From the NCBI RefSeq assembly GCF_017308975.1, contig NZ_JADWPD010000051.1, forward strand, positions 1 through 51,055: a stretch of DNA of 51,055 nucleotides. Direction: 5' to 3'. The notes below the pieces were generated by a model, which was not told where the DNA came from, did no database searches, and saw only the letters and a program-made list of their open reading frames with translations. Shown piece by piece: positions 8,044 through 16,426 of the stretch. Origin of the DNA: Amycolatopsis sp. MtRt-6 (lineage in GTDB: Bacteria > Actinomycetota > Actinomycetes > Mycobacteriales > Pseudonocardiaceae). The number at the start of each line of letters is the position of its first letter. The stretch's first letter is position 1. Made by a program: the position numbers and the translations under genes.

Positions 8044-8729
8044 TGGCCGAGGAAGCCCTCGTTCGCGGCGTCGCCGCCGGGGAGGTTCGAGCTCTGCCAG
8101 AGGGGGATGTCGCCGGCCAGTGCGGTGAGGCGGACGAGCAGCAGGTTCCACAGGTAGGTCGAGCAGAGGGTGGACAGCGCCGCCGTGGTCCCGCTGGGGG
8201 TCGGGACCACCGCGTCGCCCGGCGGGATCGCCGTGTCCAGCACGGCATCGGCCAGTTCGCCGAGCTTGGCGAAGGAGCGTGCCGGGGCGCTGTCCATGTG
8301 TGGCCGGGACGAGAAGGCGACGACGTAGGCGCCCCGCTTCCGGAGTTCGTCGGCCATTTCCACCGGGAAGGCGTTGACGCCCGAGTTGGAGAAGACGATC
8401 CCGGCGTCCCCGGGCCGGACCTGGGCCTGCGCGACCAGCGTCGCGGCCAGGCCGGGGACCCGTTCCAGCTGGGTGCTGGCCTGGGCGCCGTGCAGGGGCA
8501 GCAGGCCGGGGTGGAACAGCGGGCGCACGCAGGCCAGGCCGCCGGCGCGGTAGAAGGTCTCCAGCACGGCCGCCAGGCTGTGCCCCGCGGCGGCGGTGTG
8601 CACCAGCCGGCCGGCGCGGACGACGTCGAGGAGCCGGCCGGCCACCTCGTCGAGGGTGGCGGCGTTGCGGTCTTCGATCAGGCGGAGGTGCTCGCGTGCC
8701 GCGGCGCCGAAGTCGGTGGTGAAGTCCAC
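8016..8729 (-). CDS. SIS domain-containing sugar isomerase-like protein
   Basis: A 237-residue protein of the SIS (phosphosugar-binding) superfamily, closest in pattern to the UPF0309/COG4821 group: AAGHSLAAVLETFYRAGG at the first phosphate loop and VFSNSGVNAFPVEMA at the second. Such proteins isomerise, deaminate or sense phosphosugars, often amino sugars. The start is GTG 8729, supported by an AGGAG sequence seven bases upstream. A perfect DasR-type palindrome lies 32 bases upstream, which ties the gene to N-acetylglucosamine-responsive control. The C terminus overlaps the convergent MMPL gene by 28 bases. The exact substrate is not visible. Confidence 0.82.
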   Translation of the reverse strand: MDFTTDFGAAAREHLRLIEDRNAATLDEVAGRLLDVVRAGRLVHTAAAGHSLAAVLETFYRAGGLACVRPLFHPGLLPLHGAQASTQLERVPGLAATLVAQAQVRPGDAGIVFSNSGVNAFPVEMADELRKRGAYVVAFSSRPHMDSAPARSFAKLGELADAVLDTAIPPGDAVVPTPSGTTAALSTLCSTYLWNLLLVRLTALAGDIPLWQSSNLPGGDAANEGFLGHYRTRVPML

Positions 8730-8760
8730 GGATGCTCCTAGCTGGGTGACAGTGACCTCT

Positions 8761-8774
8761 ATGGTCTAGACCAT
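8761..8774. promoter_or_regulatory. DasR-responsive-element-like palindrome
   Basis: ATGGTCTAGACCAT is a perfect 14-bp palindrome whose core TGGTCTAGACCA is identical to the core of the DasR (GntR/HutC family) binding site known in Streptomyces. It lies between the divergent SIS-domain and SDR genes, and could control either or both. Confidence 0.75.
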
Positions 8775-8803
8775 TGCGGGGGCGGTTGGCTAGTCTCGCG
8801 CTC

Positions 8804-9511
8804 GTGACCGATTCCGTGTTCCTGATCACCGGCGCCTCCCGGGGCATCGGAGCCGCCACCGCCCGGCTCGCCGCCGAAGCCGGCTACCGCCTGGTCCTCG
8901 TCGCCCGCGACGAAACCCGGCTGGCCGGACTCGCCGCACAGCTCGGCGGCCCCGACCGGGTCTGGCCGGTCGCCTGCGACGTCACCGACTGGGCGCAGCT
9001 CGACGGGCTGGTCGCCCGGGTGCGGGAGAGGTGGGGCCGGCTGGACGTCGTCTTCGCGAACGCGGGCACCAGCGTGGTGACGTCGTTCCTCGGCCACCGC
9101 GGAGCACCGCCGGACGAGTGGCGGGACATGGTGCTGGCCAACGTGTACGGCCCCGCGCTGACGGCCCGTGCGGCCCTCCCGGCCCTCGTCGAATCCGGCG
9201 GTCACCTCGTGCTGACCGGCTCGGCGGCGGGCCGCGGGGTGCGGCCGGGAAACCTGTATTCGGCCACGAAATGGGCGGTCACCGGCCTGGCCCAGTCGAT
9301 CCGCGCCGAGTGCGTGGGCACCGGCGTCCGGGTGACGTTGGTCCAGCCGGGCCTGGTCGACACCGGTGGAATTCCGCCCGAGCGCTCCCAGGACCCGAAG
9401 CTCGACCCGGCGGATGTGGCTCGCGCGGTGCTGTATGCGGTCGGTCAGCCCGCGACGGTGGACGTGAACGAGATCCTGGTTCGCCCCGTGGGGCAGGGCC
9501 CGTACCGCTGA
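8804..9511 (+). CDS. Short-chain dehydrogenase/reductase
   Basis: A 235-residue classical SDR. LITGASRGIGAATA is the dinucleotide-binding TGxxxGxG motif, FANAGTS the NAG motif, and Y152/K156 in YSATK are catalytic, with the Ser in TGSAAG. The Arg in ARDE after the second strand favours NADP(H). The GTG at 8804 was chosen over a TTG at 8774 because the Rossmann motif normally starts within 10 residues of the N terminus and 8774 falls in the palindrome. Substrate is unknown. Its promoter region is shared with the SIS gene. Confidence 0.88.
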   Translation: MTDSVFLITGASRGIGAATARLAAEAGYRLVLVARDETRLAGLAAQLGGPDRVWPVACDVTDWAQLDGLVARVRERWGRLDVVFANAGTSVVTSFLGHRGAPPDEWRDMVLANVYGPALTARAALPALVESGGHLVLTGSAAGRGVRPGNLYSATKWAVTGLAQSIRAECVGTGVRVTLVQPGLVDTGGIPPERSQDPKLDPADVARAVLYAVGQPATVDVNEILVRPVGQGPYR

Positions 9512-9632
9512 CCGCCGCCGCTGACCGCCGGCCGCTCGGGCGGGAACCCGGGTGTCGCGGCCGGTTGCGCCGAGCCGGGCCACCCGGCCCGCGGGGCCGT
9601 CGATCGCGATGGTGGGCGTGGGGTGTGCCGGA

Positions 9633-10127
9633 TCAGCCTCGGGCACCGGCCGGGTCGGGGTCGGTGGCCAGCTCGGCCCACAGGGTCTTGCCGCTGGGCC
9701 GCCGCAGCTGGCCCCACGCCGCGGCGCAGCGCTCCACCAGCAGGAGCCCGCGCCCGCCGTGGTCGGATGGTGCCCGGCGGCGGGCGGGCTCGCCTCCGCC
9801 GTCGTCGACCTCGATGCGCAGCTTGGCTGCGCCGGGCAGGAGCCGGACGTGGTAGGGCGCGCGGCCGTGGCGCAGCGCGTTCGACGTCAGCTCGTCCACC
9901 ACCGTCACCGCCGTGCCGACGAAGGCCGCCGGGAAGCCGCGCAGGACCGTCCGGACCCAGTGGCGGACCCGCGCCAGTTCGGAAAGCTCGGGGGAGATGC
10001 CGAGTTCGTGCCGGACAAATCGGAGTTTCACGTCCGCCTCCTTCGCCGTGCCCGCCCCCGTGGGGAGGCCCTCCCCTTCTTCATGCCCGGAACCGGGCTC
10101 GTCGACACGGGTATCGGTGGACGTCAT
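9633..10127 (-). CDS. ATP-binding protein, RsbW/SpoIIAB-like anti-sigma or regulatory kinase
   Basis: A 164-residue protein with a single HATPase_c_2 domain: the N-box VVDELTSNALRHG, a degenerate G1 region at EVDDGGGEPA, and DHGGRGLLLVERCAAAWG. It has no histidine dimerisation domain. Such proteins are very numerous in actinomycetes and act as anti-sigma or anti-anti-sigma kinases, or as partners of PP2C phosphatases; no partner gene is adjacent. The ATG at 10127 has a GGAG site seven bases upstream; a longer frame to 10187 lacks one. The N-terminal ~25 residues are acidic and likely flexible. Confidence 0.83.
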   Translation of the reverse strand: MTSTDTRVDEPGSGHEEGEGLPTGAGTAKEADVKLRFVRHELGISPELSELARVRHWVRTVLRGFPAAFVGTAVTVVDELTSNALRHGRAPYHVRLLPGAAKLRIEVDDGGGEPARRRAPSDHGGRGLLLVERCAAAWGQLRRPSGKTLWAELATDPDPAGARG

Positions 10128-10226
10128 GCCGCTCCAGGGAGGGGACGGGTGGACACGGGCCGGCGGCTCAACCCGTTCCGGACGCAATCTACCAGCGCCG
10201 CCCGCCCCGGGCAGGGTGGTGCCCCG

Positions 10227-11393
10227 TCACCGTCCTTTAAGGACTTCCGCGGGCTGTGCGGGCGCCGGCGGCGGTTCCGCGGCCGCCGGCGGCACGACCG
10301 CGACGTTCACGGTGCGGGTCAGCCGCTCGTAGGGCGCCCGGTGCTCGTCGTCGAGCAGCACCGCCAGCGGCGTCCAGACGCCCACGACGAACACCGACGC
10401 GGCCAGCGCGACCGGCAGGAGCAGCTGCTCGGGGTGGTGGGCCAGGTCCCAGCGGTCGAGGTCCAGCAGCAACCAGGCGAGCCACAGCGGCGAGAGCAGG
10501 ACGCCGTTGCGGACCAGCAGCGCGACCGGTCCGGCCCGCCGCCCGCCCCGGCGGGCCACCCGCAGCAGCATCGCGCGCTTGCCGGGCGTCGAGCCGGTGA
10601 CGGACGGCAGCACCACGAACCACACGAGGGCGAGGACGACGACCGGCGTGTCGCGGTGGCGCAGGTCCTCGCCGAACAGCGTCAGCAGGCCGAAGAGGAA
10701 CCCGAGCAGCGCGGCGAACCCGAGCAGGTCGGTGGCCAGCGCGAACAGCCGCCGCGTGAAGGTGACCTTCGTGGCGTAGCGGCGCCGGTCGTGCTCGGGT
10801 TCCGGCGCCGGGAGGAGGCGCCCGAGCGGGCCGGCCAGCAGCCAGCCCGCGACGACGCCGGCGGTGTTGAGCAGCAGGTCGTCGACGCTGAAGAGCCGGT
10901 ACGGGCACGGGTAGACGAACCACAGGCCGGTCAGCTGCGTCAGCTCGAAGAACAGCGACACGCCGAAGCCGATCAGGGTGGCGGGCAGCAGCCGCGTCCG
11001 CCGGGCGTACCGGACGTAGAACCCCAGTGGCACCAGCATCACGACGTTGAGCGCGGTGGTCCAGACCGCGGGGTTGTGCAGCAGCGCGCCGGGGCTCCAC
11101 CGGCCGCGGGCCCGCTGGGAAACCACCTCGACGAAGTAGAACGGCCGCAGCTGCGGGGAACTGGCGTAGGTGTGCCCCGCGCAGTAGGCCGGGTCGGCGG
11201 GCAGCGGCAGGACCGTCTGCGTCGCGATCGCCAGCAGGTAGAACAGGAACGCGTAGAAGACGAAGGTCGGCCACCCGCCGGCGCGGCCGCGGCGGCGGTA
11301 GCTGACGAACGCGGCCGGGAGCATCACGGCCAGCGCGACGAGCGGGAACAGGAGCAGGGCGGTCCGGACGGGGACGAGGTAGGTGGTGACCAC
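10227..11393 (-). CDS. VanZ-like / RDD family membrane protein
   Basis: About 388 residues. The N-terminal half is a VanZ-like multi-span domain (ALLLFPLVALAVMLP, then LNVVMLVPLGFYVRY, FFELTQLTGL and RLFSVDDLLLNTAG). The second half is an RDD-type domain (FTRRLFALATDLLGF, LPSVTGSTPGKRAMLLRV, about residues 205-350), followed by a Pro/Ala-rich tail. Both are integral-membrane families of poorly defined role; VanZ-like proteins are linked to glycopeptide tolerance or cell envelope. The start is uncertain: GTG 11393 places the first span at the N terminus, and GTG 11459 would add 22 residues. Neither has a clear ribosome binding site. It is probably transcribed with the small gene upstream. Confidence 0.78.
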   Translation of the reverse strand: MVTTYLVPVRTALLLFPLVALAVMLPAAFVSYRRRGRAGGWPTFVFYAFLFYLLAIATQTVLPLPADPAYCAGHTYASSPQLRPFYFVEVVSQRARGRWSPGALLHNPAVWTTALNVVMLVPLGFYVRYARRTRLLPATLIGFGVSLFFELTQLTGLWFVYPCPYRLFSVDDLLLNTAGVVAGWLLAGPLGRLLPAPEPEHDRRRYATKVTFTRRLFALATDLLGFAALLGFLFGLLTLFGEDLRHRDTPVVVLALVWFVVLPSVTGSTPGKRAMLLRVARRGGRRAGPVALLVRNGVLLSPLWLAWLLLDLDRWDLAHHPEQLLLPVALAASVFVVGVWTPLAVLLDDEHRAPYERLTRTVNVAVVPPAAAEPPPAPAQPAEVLKGR

Positions 11394-11469
11394 GGAGCCG
11401 GTGGTACCCAGCCTCGCCGGCGGCGAAGCGTGCTTCCCCGCCGGCGGCTGGGCGAGCACCGGACCGGGC

Positions 11470-11664
11470 TCACTGCGGCGGCGCCTCCTGCTGCCCGCCG
11501 CCCTGCTTGTGCAGGTAGTCCTTGACCTTGTCCGAGCCCTGGTCGATCTTGTCGGCGTGCTGGCCGAAGCGCTGCTTGGCGGCTTCGGCGGCCTTGTCGA
11601 CGCCCTGGTCGGCCTGGTCCGGGTGCTTCCCGAGCGCTTCCTTCGCCTTGTCGAACAGATTCAT
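11470..11664 (-). CDS. MT0933-like antitoxin family protein (small, charged)
   Basis: A 64-residue, highly charged helical protein beginning MNLFDKAKEALGKHPDQADQ and continuing with a KIDQGSDKVKDYLHK segment. This matches the MT0933-like antitoxin family (PF14013), whose members resemble CsbD-like stress proteins and are widespread in actinobacteria. The ATG at 11664 was chosen because GGAGG lies just upstream and the family always starts M-x-LFDKAK; a longer frame to 11733 reads through the leader. No toxin gene is adjacent, so a toxin-antitoxin role is not supported here. Confidence 0.75.
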   Translation of the reverse strand: MNLFDKAKEALGKHPDQADQGVDKAAEAAKQRFGQHADKIDQGSDKVKDYLHKQGGGQQEAPPQ

Positions 11665-11945
11665 CGCGGGCCCTCCTCCGGAAATTCGATCTTCGGGCTC
11701 TTCGAGGAGAACACCGGGGGAGGCGGCCCGCAACGCTCCTTCCCCTGCGCCGGGGATTTCGGTGTTTCCCCGGGTGAAAGGCGGGGTGCGGGGGTTTGCG
11801 CGTGACGGGCCGGGGTACCGCCGGCCCGCCCGTGACGGGGGGCGCGTGAACCGCGCGCCGCCGTGGCCCGTATATCGGGGTGACGATCGCCGCCCGGCCG
11901 CACGGGACGGCGGTCACCACCGTGCACCACGACGTGAGGCTCGCC

Positions 11946-13658
11946 ATGGTCGGAAACATCGGTCTGCCGCTGGTACGGCGGGTTCGCCGCCGCACCCCGG
12001 TCGCGGGGGCGGCCCTGCCCGATTTCGGGCTGCCCCGTCCCGGACGGCGGCAGCACGTCGTCGCGAACCGGATCCTCACCGCGCTGGCCGCGCTGCTCGT
12101 GCTGTTCGCGCTCCTCGCCCCGGACGACCTCAGCTCGTTCTCCGTCGCGGCGCTCGCGCGCGTGCCGGTCGAAGGGCTCGTGATCGGCGCGTTCCTGCTG
12201 GTCCTGCCGCCGCGGCCGCGCCGGGTGGCGGCCGTGGTCGTCGGGCTGGGCCTCGGGCTGTTCACCCTGATGAAGGCGCTCGACACCGGGTTCTACGCCA
12301 CCCTCGAGAAGCCGTTCGACCCGATCTACGACTGGAGCTTCTTCCACGCCGGCGTCGAGTTCCTGGCCGGGCAGATCGGCGACGCGGCCACGATCGCCGC
12401 GTTGGCCGGCGCCGGGGTGCTCGCGCTGGCCGTCGTGGTGTTCATGGTCCTGGCGGTGCTGCGGCTGAGCCGGGTGGCCGCCGGGCGGCGGACCGGCGCG
12501 ACGCGGGTCGTGGCCGTTCTCTCGGTGGTCTGGATCGTCTCGTCGGTGTTCGGCGTCGAGATCGCGCCGGGGCAGCCGCTCGCCGCGCAGAGCGCCGCCG
12601 CGCTGGCCTACGGCGACCTGCGCCAGGTCGGCGCCGACCTGCGTGACCAGCGGCCGTTCGCGGAGGTGGCCGCCGACGACGCCTTCCGGACCACCCCGGG
12701 CGCGCACCTGCTGAACGGCCTGCGCGGCAAGAACGTCGTGCTCACCTTCGTGGAAAGCTACGGGCGGGTCGCGCTCGACGACCCGGTCATCGGGGCGAAG
12801 ATCGGCCCGACGCTGGACGCGGGCACGGCCGAGCTGCGCGCGGCCGGCATCGGCGCGAAGAGCGCGTACCTGTCGTCCTCGACGTTCGGCGGCGGCAGCT
12901 GGCTGGCGCACTCGACCGTGCAGTCGGGGATGTGGATCGACAACCAGCAGCGGTACAACGACCTGCTCGCCAGCGACCGGCTGACCCTCGGCGGCGCGTT
13001 CCAGCGGGCCGGCTGGCGGACGGTCTGGAACGTGCCCGCGCACACGAAGGACTGGCCGGAGGGACAGAAGTTCTACCACCCGGACGCCTACTACGACGCC
13101 CGATCGATCGGGTACCACGGGCCGGGCTTCGCCTACGCCACGATGCCGGACCAGTTCTCGCTGTCGATGCTGCAGCGCAAGGAGCTCGCGAACACGGCCC
13201 AGCGGCCGGTGATGGCGGAGATCGACCTGGTGTCCAGCCACGCACCGTGGTCACCGCGCCCCTGGCTGGTGGACTGGAACCAGGTCGGCGACGGCTCGGT
13301 GTTCGCCCCGCAGCCCGCGGCGGGCGAAGCGCCGGAGTCGGTCTGGAAGGACCCGGAGAAGATCCGCGAGGCCTACCGCGACGCGACGGACTACTCGCTG
13401 AAGACGGTGATTTCGTTCGTCAAGCAGTACGGAGACGACAACCTCGTGCTGGTGTTCCTCGGCGACCACCAGCCCCCGGTGGTGACCCCCCAGGGCGCGG
13501 TCCACGACGTGCCGATCACGATCGTGGCGAAGGACCCGAAGGTCCTCGACCGGATCGCGGGCTGGGGCTGGGAGGACGGCCTGCGCCCGGGTGCGAAGGC
13601 GCCGATCTGGAAGATGGACTCCTTCCGGGACCGCTTCCTCAACGCCTTCGCGCACTGA
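11946..13658 (+). CDS. Membrane-anchored sulfatase / LTA-synthase-like enzyme
   Basis: About 570 residues: four or five N-terminal membrane spans (roughly residues 35-185), then an extracytoplasmic alkaline-phosphatase-superfamily domain. The metal-site elements are NVVLTFVESYGRV, SSSTFGGGSWLAHSTVQSG (probable catalytic Ser/Thr) and LVFLGDHQPP. The layout is that of lipoteichoic acid synthase-like or phosphoglycerol-transferase-like enzymes, so a role in modifying cell-envelope lipids or glycans is likely. The ATG at 11946 is preferred; an upstream GTG at 11880 would add 22 residues. It stands alone between the MT0933-like gene (divergent) and a small secreted protein. Confidence 0.8.
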   Translation: MVGNIGLPLVRRVRRRTPVAGAALPDFGLPRPGRRQHVVANRILTALAALLVLFALLAPDDLSSFSVAALARVPVEGLVIGAFLLVLPPRPRRVAAVVVGLGLGLFTLMKALDTGFYATLEKPFDPIYDWSFFHAGVEFLAGQIGDAATIAALAGAGVLALAVVVFMVLAVLRLSRVAAGRRTGATRVVAVLSVVWIVSSVFGVEIAPGQPLAAQSAAALAYGDLRQVGADLRDQRPFAEVAADDAFRTTPGAHLLNGLRGKNVVLTFVESYGRVALDDPVIGAKIGPTLDAGTAELRAAGIGAKSAYLSSSTFGGGSWLAHSTVQSGMWIDNQQRYNDLLASDRLTLGGAFQRAGWRTVWNVPAHTKDWPEGQKFYHPDAYYDARSIGYHGPGFAYATMPDQFSLSMLQRKELANTAQRPVMAEIDLVSSHAPWSPRPWLVDWNQVGDGSVFAPQPAAGEAPESVWKDPEKIREAYRDATDYSLKTVISFVKQYGDDNLVLVFLGDHQPPVVTPQGAVHDVPITIVAKDPKVLDRIAGWGWEDGLRPGAKAPIWKMDSFRDRFLNAFAH

Positions 13659-13827
13659 CCGTCCGCTTCGGACAGTGCGGCGCGGCCGTCCGGGGGCGCT
13701 CGCTAGCCCGGATGGAGCAGCGCTGTGACTTTCCGCTGCGCGTCGATTCACTGGCCCGATGAATTGCCGGTAATTCTTTCGCACTTCTACGCTCGTCGTG
13801 TCGGGTTCTCGGCGCTGAGGAGTGCTC

Positions 13828-14157
13828 ATGCGTAGGAAATGCACGGTTTTCGCAATCGCTGTGTTTTCCCTGTTCGGTCTGATGGTCGGGCCTGCGGCCG
13901 CGGCCGCCGGTGATTTCGCGCCACCCGGCTGCTTCGGCCAGCGCTACGGGATCCTGTTCGGACAGGGCGTGTCGGTCAGCTGCTTTCCCGGTGAGGGCTA
14001 CGGATACCGCGTGCTCGCGCACTGTTCGAACGGCACCGCCTTCTGGCTGGTCGCCGGTCTTCCGGTGCCCTACGGATTCGGCCCGGCCGTCGCGGAGTGC
14101 TCCGGTGCGCTGCTGGTGCCCGCCCAGGTGATCGCTTACCGGGTCGACGAAATCTGA
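13828..14157 (+). CDS. Small secreted cysteine-containing protein
   Basis: A 109-residue protein with a Sec signal peptide: MRRKCTVFAIAVFSLFGLMV and a likely cleavage after PAAAAA. The mature part is about 80 residues with four Cys (PPGCFG, VSCFPG, AHCSNG, AECSGA), probably two disulfides. The start ATG 13828 follows a GAGGAG site and gives the signal peptide. I do not recognise the family. It is followed by a clear terminator and lies just upstream of a secreted protease, but the terminator and a 390-base gap argue against an operon. Confidence 0.7.
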   Translation: MRRKCTVFAIAVFSLFGLMVGPAAAAAGDFAPPGCFGQRYGILFGQGVSVSCFPGEGYGYRVLAHCSNGTAFWLVAGLPVPYGFGPAVAECSGALLVPAQVIAYRVDEI

Positions 14158-14171
14158 TATCGCGCACAGAA

Positions 14172-14206
14172 CCGCCCGGTCACCGTTTTTCCCGGTGGCC
14201 GGGCGG
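14172..14206 (+). terminator. Hairpin terminator after small secreted protein
   Basis: 14-bp arms CCGCCCGGTCACCG (14172-14185) and CGGTGGCCGGGCGG (14193-14206) pair with a single mismatch around a TTTTTCC loop, 14 bases after the stop. Confidence 0.8.
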
Positions 14207-14247
14207 CGGCGTGCCCGGAATTCGGCGGCGAAAGCCGCGCGAAGGGA

Positions 14248-14274
14248 CTGCCGGGCACGTCCGGTGCCCGGCAG
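14248..14274. other. Second hairpin in the gap before the protease gene
   Basis: Perfect 11-bp arms CTGCCGGGCAC (14248-14258) and GTGCCCGGCAG (14264-14274) with a 5-nt loop. Together with the terminator just before it, it isolates the protease gene. The rest of the gap (14275-14549) holds an imperfect DasR-like sequence at 14312-14327 and otherwise nothing I recognise. Confidence 0.6.
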
Positions 14275-14549
14275 ACTCCGGTTCGCGCCACTGTGCCTGA
14301 AGTCGTGTTGTACTGGTTCAGACCTTTGTGCGACGCCGCGAAGAAGGGGTTGTGACACGGCGCGGGGCGAGCCGGTGGCCGTTCCGCGCCTTGGTTGTGC
14401 GCGAGAAAAGCGTTGTCCGCCAACACAAGTACACTGTGGACAGCAGGGAAATCCGGACAGAAGACCGGACAAATCTGGACCCGGCGCAGGCTTCGCCCGC
14501 ACACTCGGCGGACGGTGTGTTTCTTTCCCCCGGCCCTGGAGGAGTCCCC

Positions 14550-15674
14550 ATGCGTCGAAGAATCGCCCTGGCTCTCGGCGGCGCCACCGCCGTCCTCACC
14601 GCCACCCTGACCGCCCTCACCCCCGCGGCCGCCCAGGCGTCGCCCGGGCTGATCGCCGCCATGCAGCGGGATCTCGGGCTCACCGCCGCGCAGGCGTCGG
14701 CCCGGCTCACGCAGGAAATGTCCGCCGCCCGGGTGCTGCCCGGCGCGCAGCGGGCCGCCGGCGCCGCGTTCGGCGGGGCGTGGTTCGACCCCGCGCGGGG
14801 CAAGCTCGTCGTCGGCGTGACCGACCCGGCCGCGGCCGCCGCCGTCCGGCAGGCGGGGGCCGAACCCGTCGCGGCCCGGACCAGCGCCGCGAAGCTCGAC
14901 GCCGCGAAGGCCGCGATCGACGCGGCGGCCAAGGCGGATCCCGCTCCGGCCGCCGTCAGCGGCTGGCACGCCGACCCGCGGGCCGGCAGCGTCGTGGTGA
15001 CCCTGCAGCCGGGTGCCCACGGTGCCGACGTCGACGCCTTCCTCGCGAAAGCCCGCGAAGCCGGCCCGGTCACCGTCCGGACCGCGCCGGCCGCTCAGCC
15101 CTTCGCGGCCGGCACCGTCGGCGGCGACCCCTACTACATCAACGGCAACACCCGCTGCTCCATCGGGTTCTCCGTGCACGGTGGGTTCGTCAGCGCCGGC
15201 CACTGCGGCGGCACGGGCAGCTCGGTCGTCGGCTGGGACGGCTCGTGGATGGGCACCTTCGCCGGGTCCTCCTTCCCCGGCAACGACTATTCGTTCATCC
15301 GCATCGGCGGCGGCTGGTGGACCGCGCCGGTCGTGCTCGGCTGGGGCACGGTGAGCGACGCGCTCGTCCGCGGGTCCTGGGTCGCGCCGGTCGGCACGTC
15401 GGTGTGCCGCTCGGGCTCGACCACGCACTGGCACTGCGGCACGGTGCTGGGCCAGAACGAAACCATCAACTACAAGGACGGCGCGGTCTACCAGATGACC
15501 CGCACCAACGTCTGCGCCGAGCCCGGCGACTCCGGCGGCTCGTTCATCACCGGTGACCAGGCCCAGGGCGTCACCTCCGGTGGCTGGGGCAACTGCGGCT
15601 CCGGCGGCGAGACGTGGTTCCAGCCGGTCAACGAGATCCTGCAGACCTACGGCCTGTCGCTGGTGACGGCGTAG
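14550..15674 (+). CDS. Secreted S1 family serine protease (streptogrisin/alpha-lytic type) with prodomain
   Basis: A 374-residue preproprotease. Residues 1-30 are a signal peptide ending PAAAQA. Residues ~32-185 are an alpha-lytic-type prodomain that acts as folding chaperone. The protease domain has a complete triad: H218 in SAGHCGG, D246 in GNDYSF and S328 in EPGDSGGS. Cys pairs flank His218 and the CRSGSTTHWHCG segment, as in streptogrisins. The start ATG 14550 is preceded by GGAGGAG and gives the signal peptide; longer in-frame starts lie in non-coding DNA. It is expected to be autoprocessed and released into the medium for protein scavenging. It is a monocistronic unit. Confidence 0.92.
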   Translation: MRRRIALALGGATAVLTATLTALTPAAAQASPGLIAAMQRDLGLTAAQASARLTQEMSAARVLPGAQRAAGAAFGGAWFDPARGKLVVGVTDPAAAAAVRQAGAEPVAARTSAAKLDAAKAAIDAAAKADPAPAAVSGWHADPRAGSVVVTLQPGAHGADVDAFLAKAREAGPVTVRTAPAAQPFAAGTVGGDPYYINGNTRCSIGFSVHGGFVSAGHCGGTGSSVVGWDGSWMGTFAGSSFPGNDYSFIRIGGGWWTAPVVLGWGTVSDALVRGSWVAPVGTSVCRSGSTTHWHCGTVLGQNETINYKDGAVYQMTRTNVCAEPGDSGGSFITGDQAQGVTSGGWGNCGSGGETWFQPVNEILQTYGLSLVTA

Positions 15675-15686
15675 CCGGTGACCACA

Positions 15687-15725
15687 GCCGGCGGCGGCGC
15701 GCCGAATCCGGCGGCCGCCGCCGGT
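15687..15725 (+). terminator. Possible terminator hairpin after protease gene
   Basis: Arms GCCGGCGGCGGC (15687-15698) and GCCGCCGCCGGT (15714-15725) pair over 11 bp plus a G-T wobble, with a 15-nt loop, 13 bases after the stop. The long loop makes it weaker than the others in this window. Confidence 0.5.
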
Positions 15726-15730
15726 AGAGC

Positions 15731-15835
15731 GTGGTGGGCTCGGGCAGGCGGCTCTTCGAGACCTCGGCGGACCTCGACCTGGTGGCCGGCACGCAGGTGG
15801 GGGCCGCGGTGCCGCGCACCTCCCGGACCCGCTAG
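15731..15835 (+). pseudogene. Possible 3' remnant of a dihydrofolate-reductase-family gene
   Basis: A 34-codon frame begins VVGSGRRLFETSADLDLV and runs to a TAG at 15833. The VVGSGRRLF core followed by a short Leu/Val strand is the usual C-terminal segment of RibD/dihydrofolate-reductase-family proteins (commonly 'PVVVGSGRRLF...'). Nothing upstream belongs to that family: a stop precedes it directly and the protease gene ends just before. It could be a relic of a deleted gene. It is short, so coincidence remains possible. Confidence 0.35.
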
Positions 15836-16422
15836 GTCCGCAGCAGACTGCCGAGCCAGCCGCCGAGGACCTGCTGGACCTCGGCGCGGGTCCGGGCCGG
15901 GTCGCCGGCCGCGGCGACCATGCGCGCCGCCTCCATCACCGCGCTGAGCACGAGCTGGGCCAGGGCCCGGACGGGCAGCTCGACGATCAGCCCGTCCGCT
16001 CTGGCCTGCTCCAGCACGGTCACGATCAGGCCGAGGCCGTACTCCGCCTCGATCTCGCGCCAGACGTCCCAGCCGAGCACGGCGGGCGCGTCGGTGAGCG
16101 AAATGCGGCGGACCTCGTCGCGCTGGCAGGCGTCGAGGAAGACGCCGAGGCCCCGCAGCATGCCGGAAAGCGGGTCCGGGCCGGCGGCGAACGCGGCCCG
16201 GACCTCTTCGGTGAGCTCGCGTTCCAGTTCTTCGACGACGGCGCGGAACAAGCCCTGCTTGTCGGCGTAGTGGTGGTACAGCGCGCCCCGGGTGACCCCG
16301 GCGGCGCGGGTGATCTCGTCGGCCGGCACGGCCTGGTAGCCGCGGGCGGCGAACAGCTCGCGCGCGGCGGCGACCAGGGCGGCCTTCGTGCCGGCGGAAC
16401 GGTCCTGCTGGGTACGTCGCAC
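15832..16422 (-). CDS. TetR/AcrR family transcriptional regulator
   Basis: A 196-residue regulator with an N-terminal TetR helix-turn-helix (LVAAARELFAARGYQAVPADEI, RAAGVTRGALYHHYADKQGLF) and an all-helical ligand-binding C-terminal domain. The gene begins five bases after the end of the alpha/beta hydrolase on the same strand, so the two form an operon. The perfect 10-bp-arm inverted repeat upstream of the hydrolase is the obvious autoregulatory operator. The ligand is presumably a substrate or product of the hydrolase; none can be named. Confidence 0.9.
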   Translation of the reverse strand: MRRTQQDRSAGTKAALVAAARELFAARGYQAVPADEITRAAGVTRGALYHHYADKQGLFRAVVEELERELTEEVRAAFAAGPDPLSGMLRGLGVFLDACQRDEVRRISLTDAPAVLGWDVWREIEAEYGLGLIVTVLEQARADGLIVELPVRALAQLVLSAVMEAARMVAAAGDPARTRAEVQQVLGGWLGSLLRT

Positions 16423-16426
16423 CCGC

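Noticed and set aside
9560..9646. Minus-strand reading TIAIDGPAG, like the N terminus of cytidylate kinase
   Set aside because: The P-loop (SGKST) does not follow and the frame continues as Arg-rich nonsense antisense to the SDR gene. Taken as chance or an unsupported relic.
11470..11664. Toxin-antitoxin module around the MT0933-like gene
   Set aside because: No candidate toxin lies next to it; neighbours are a VanZ/RDD membrane protein and a sulfatase-like enzyme.
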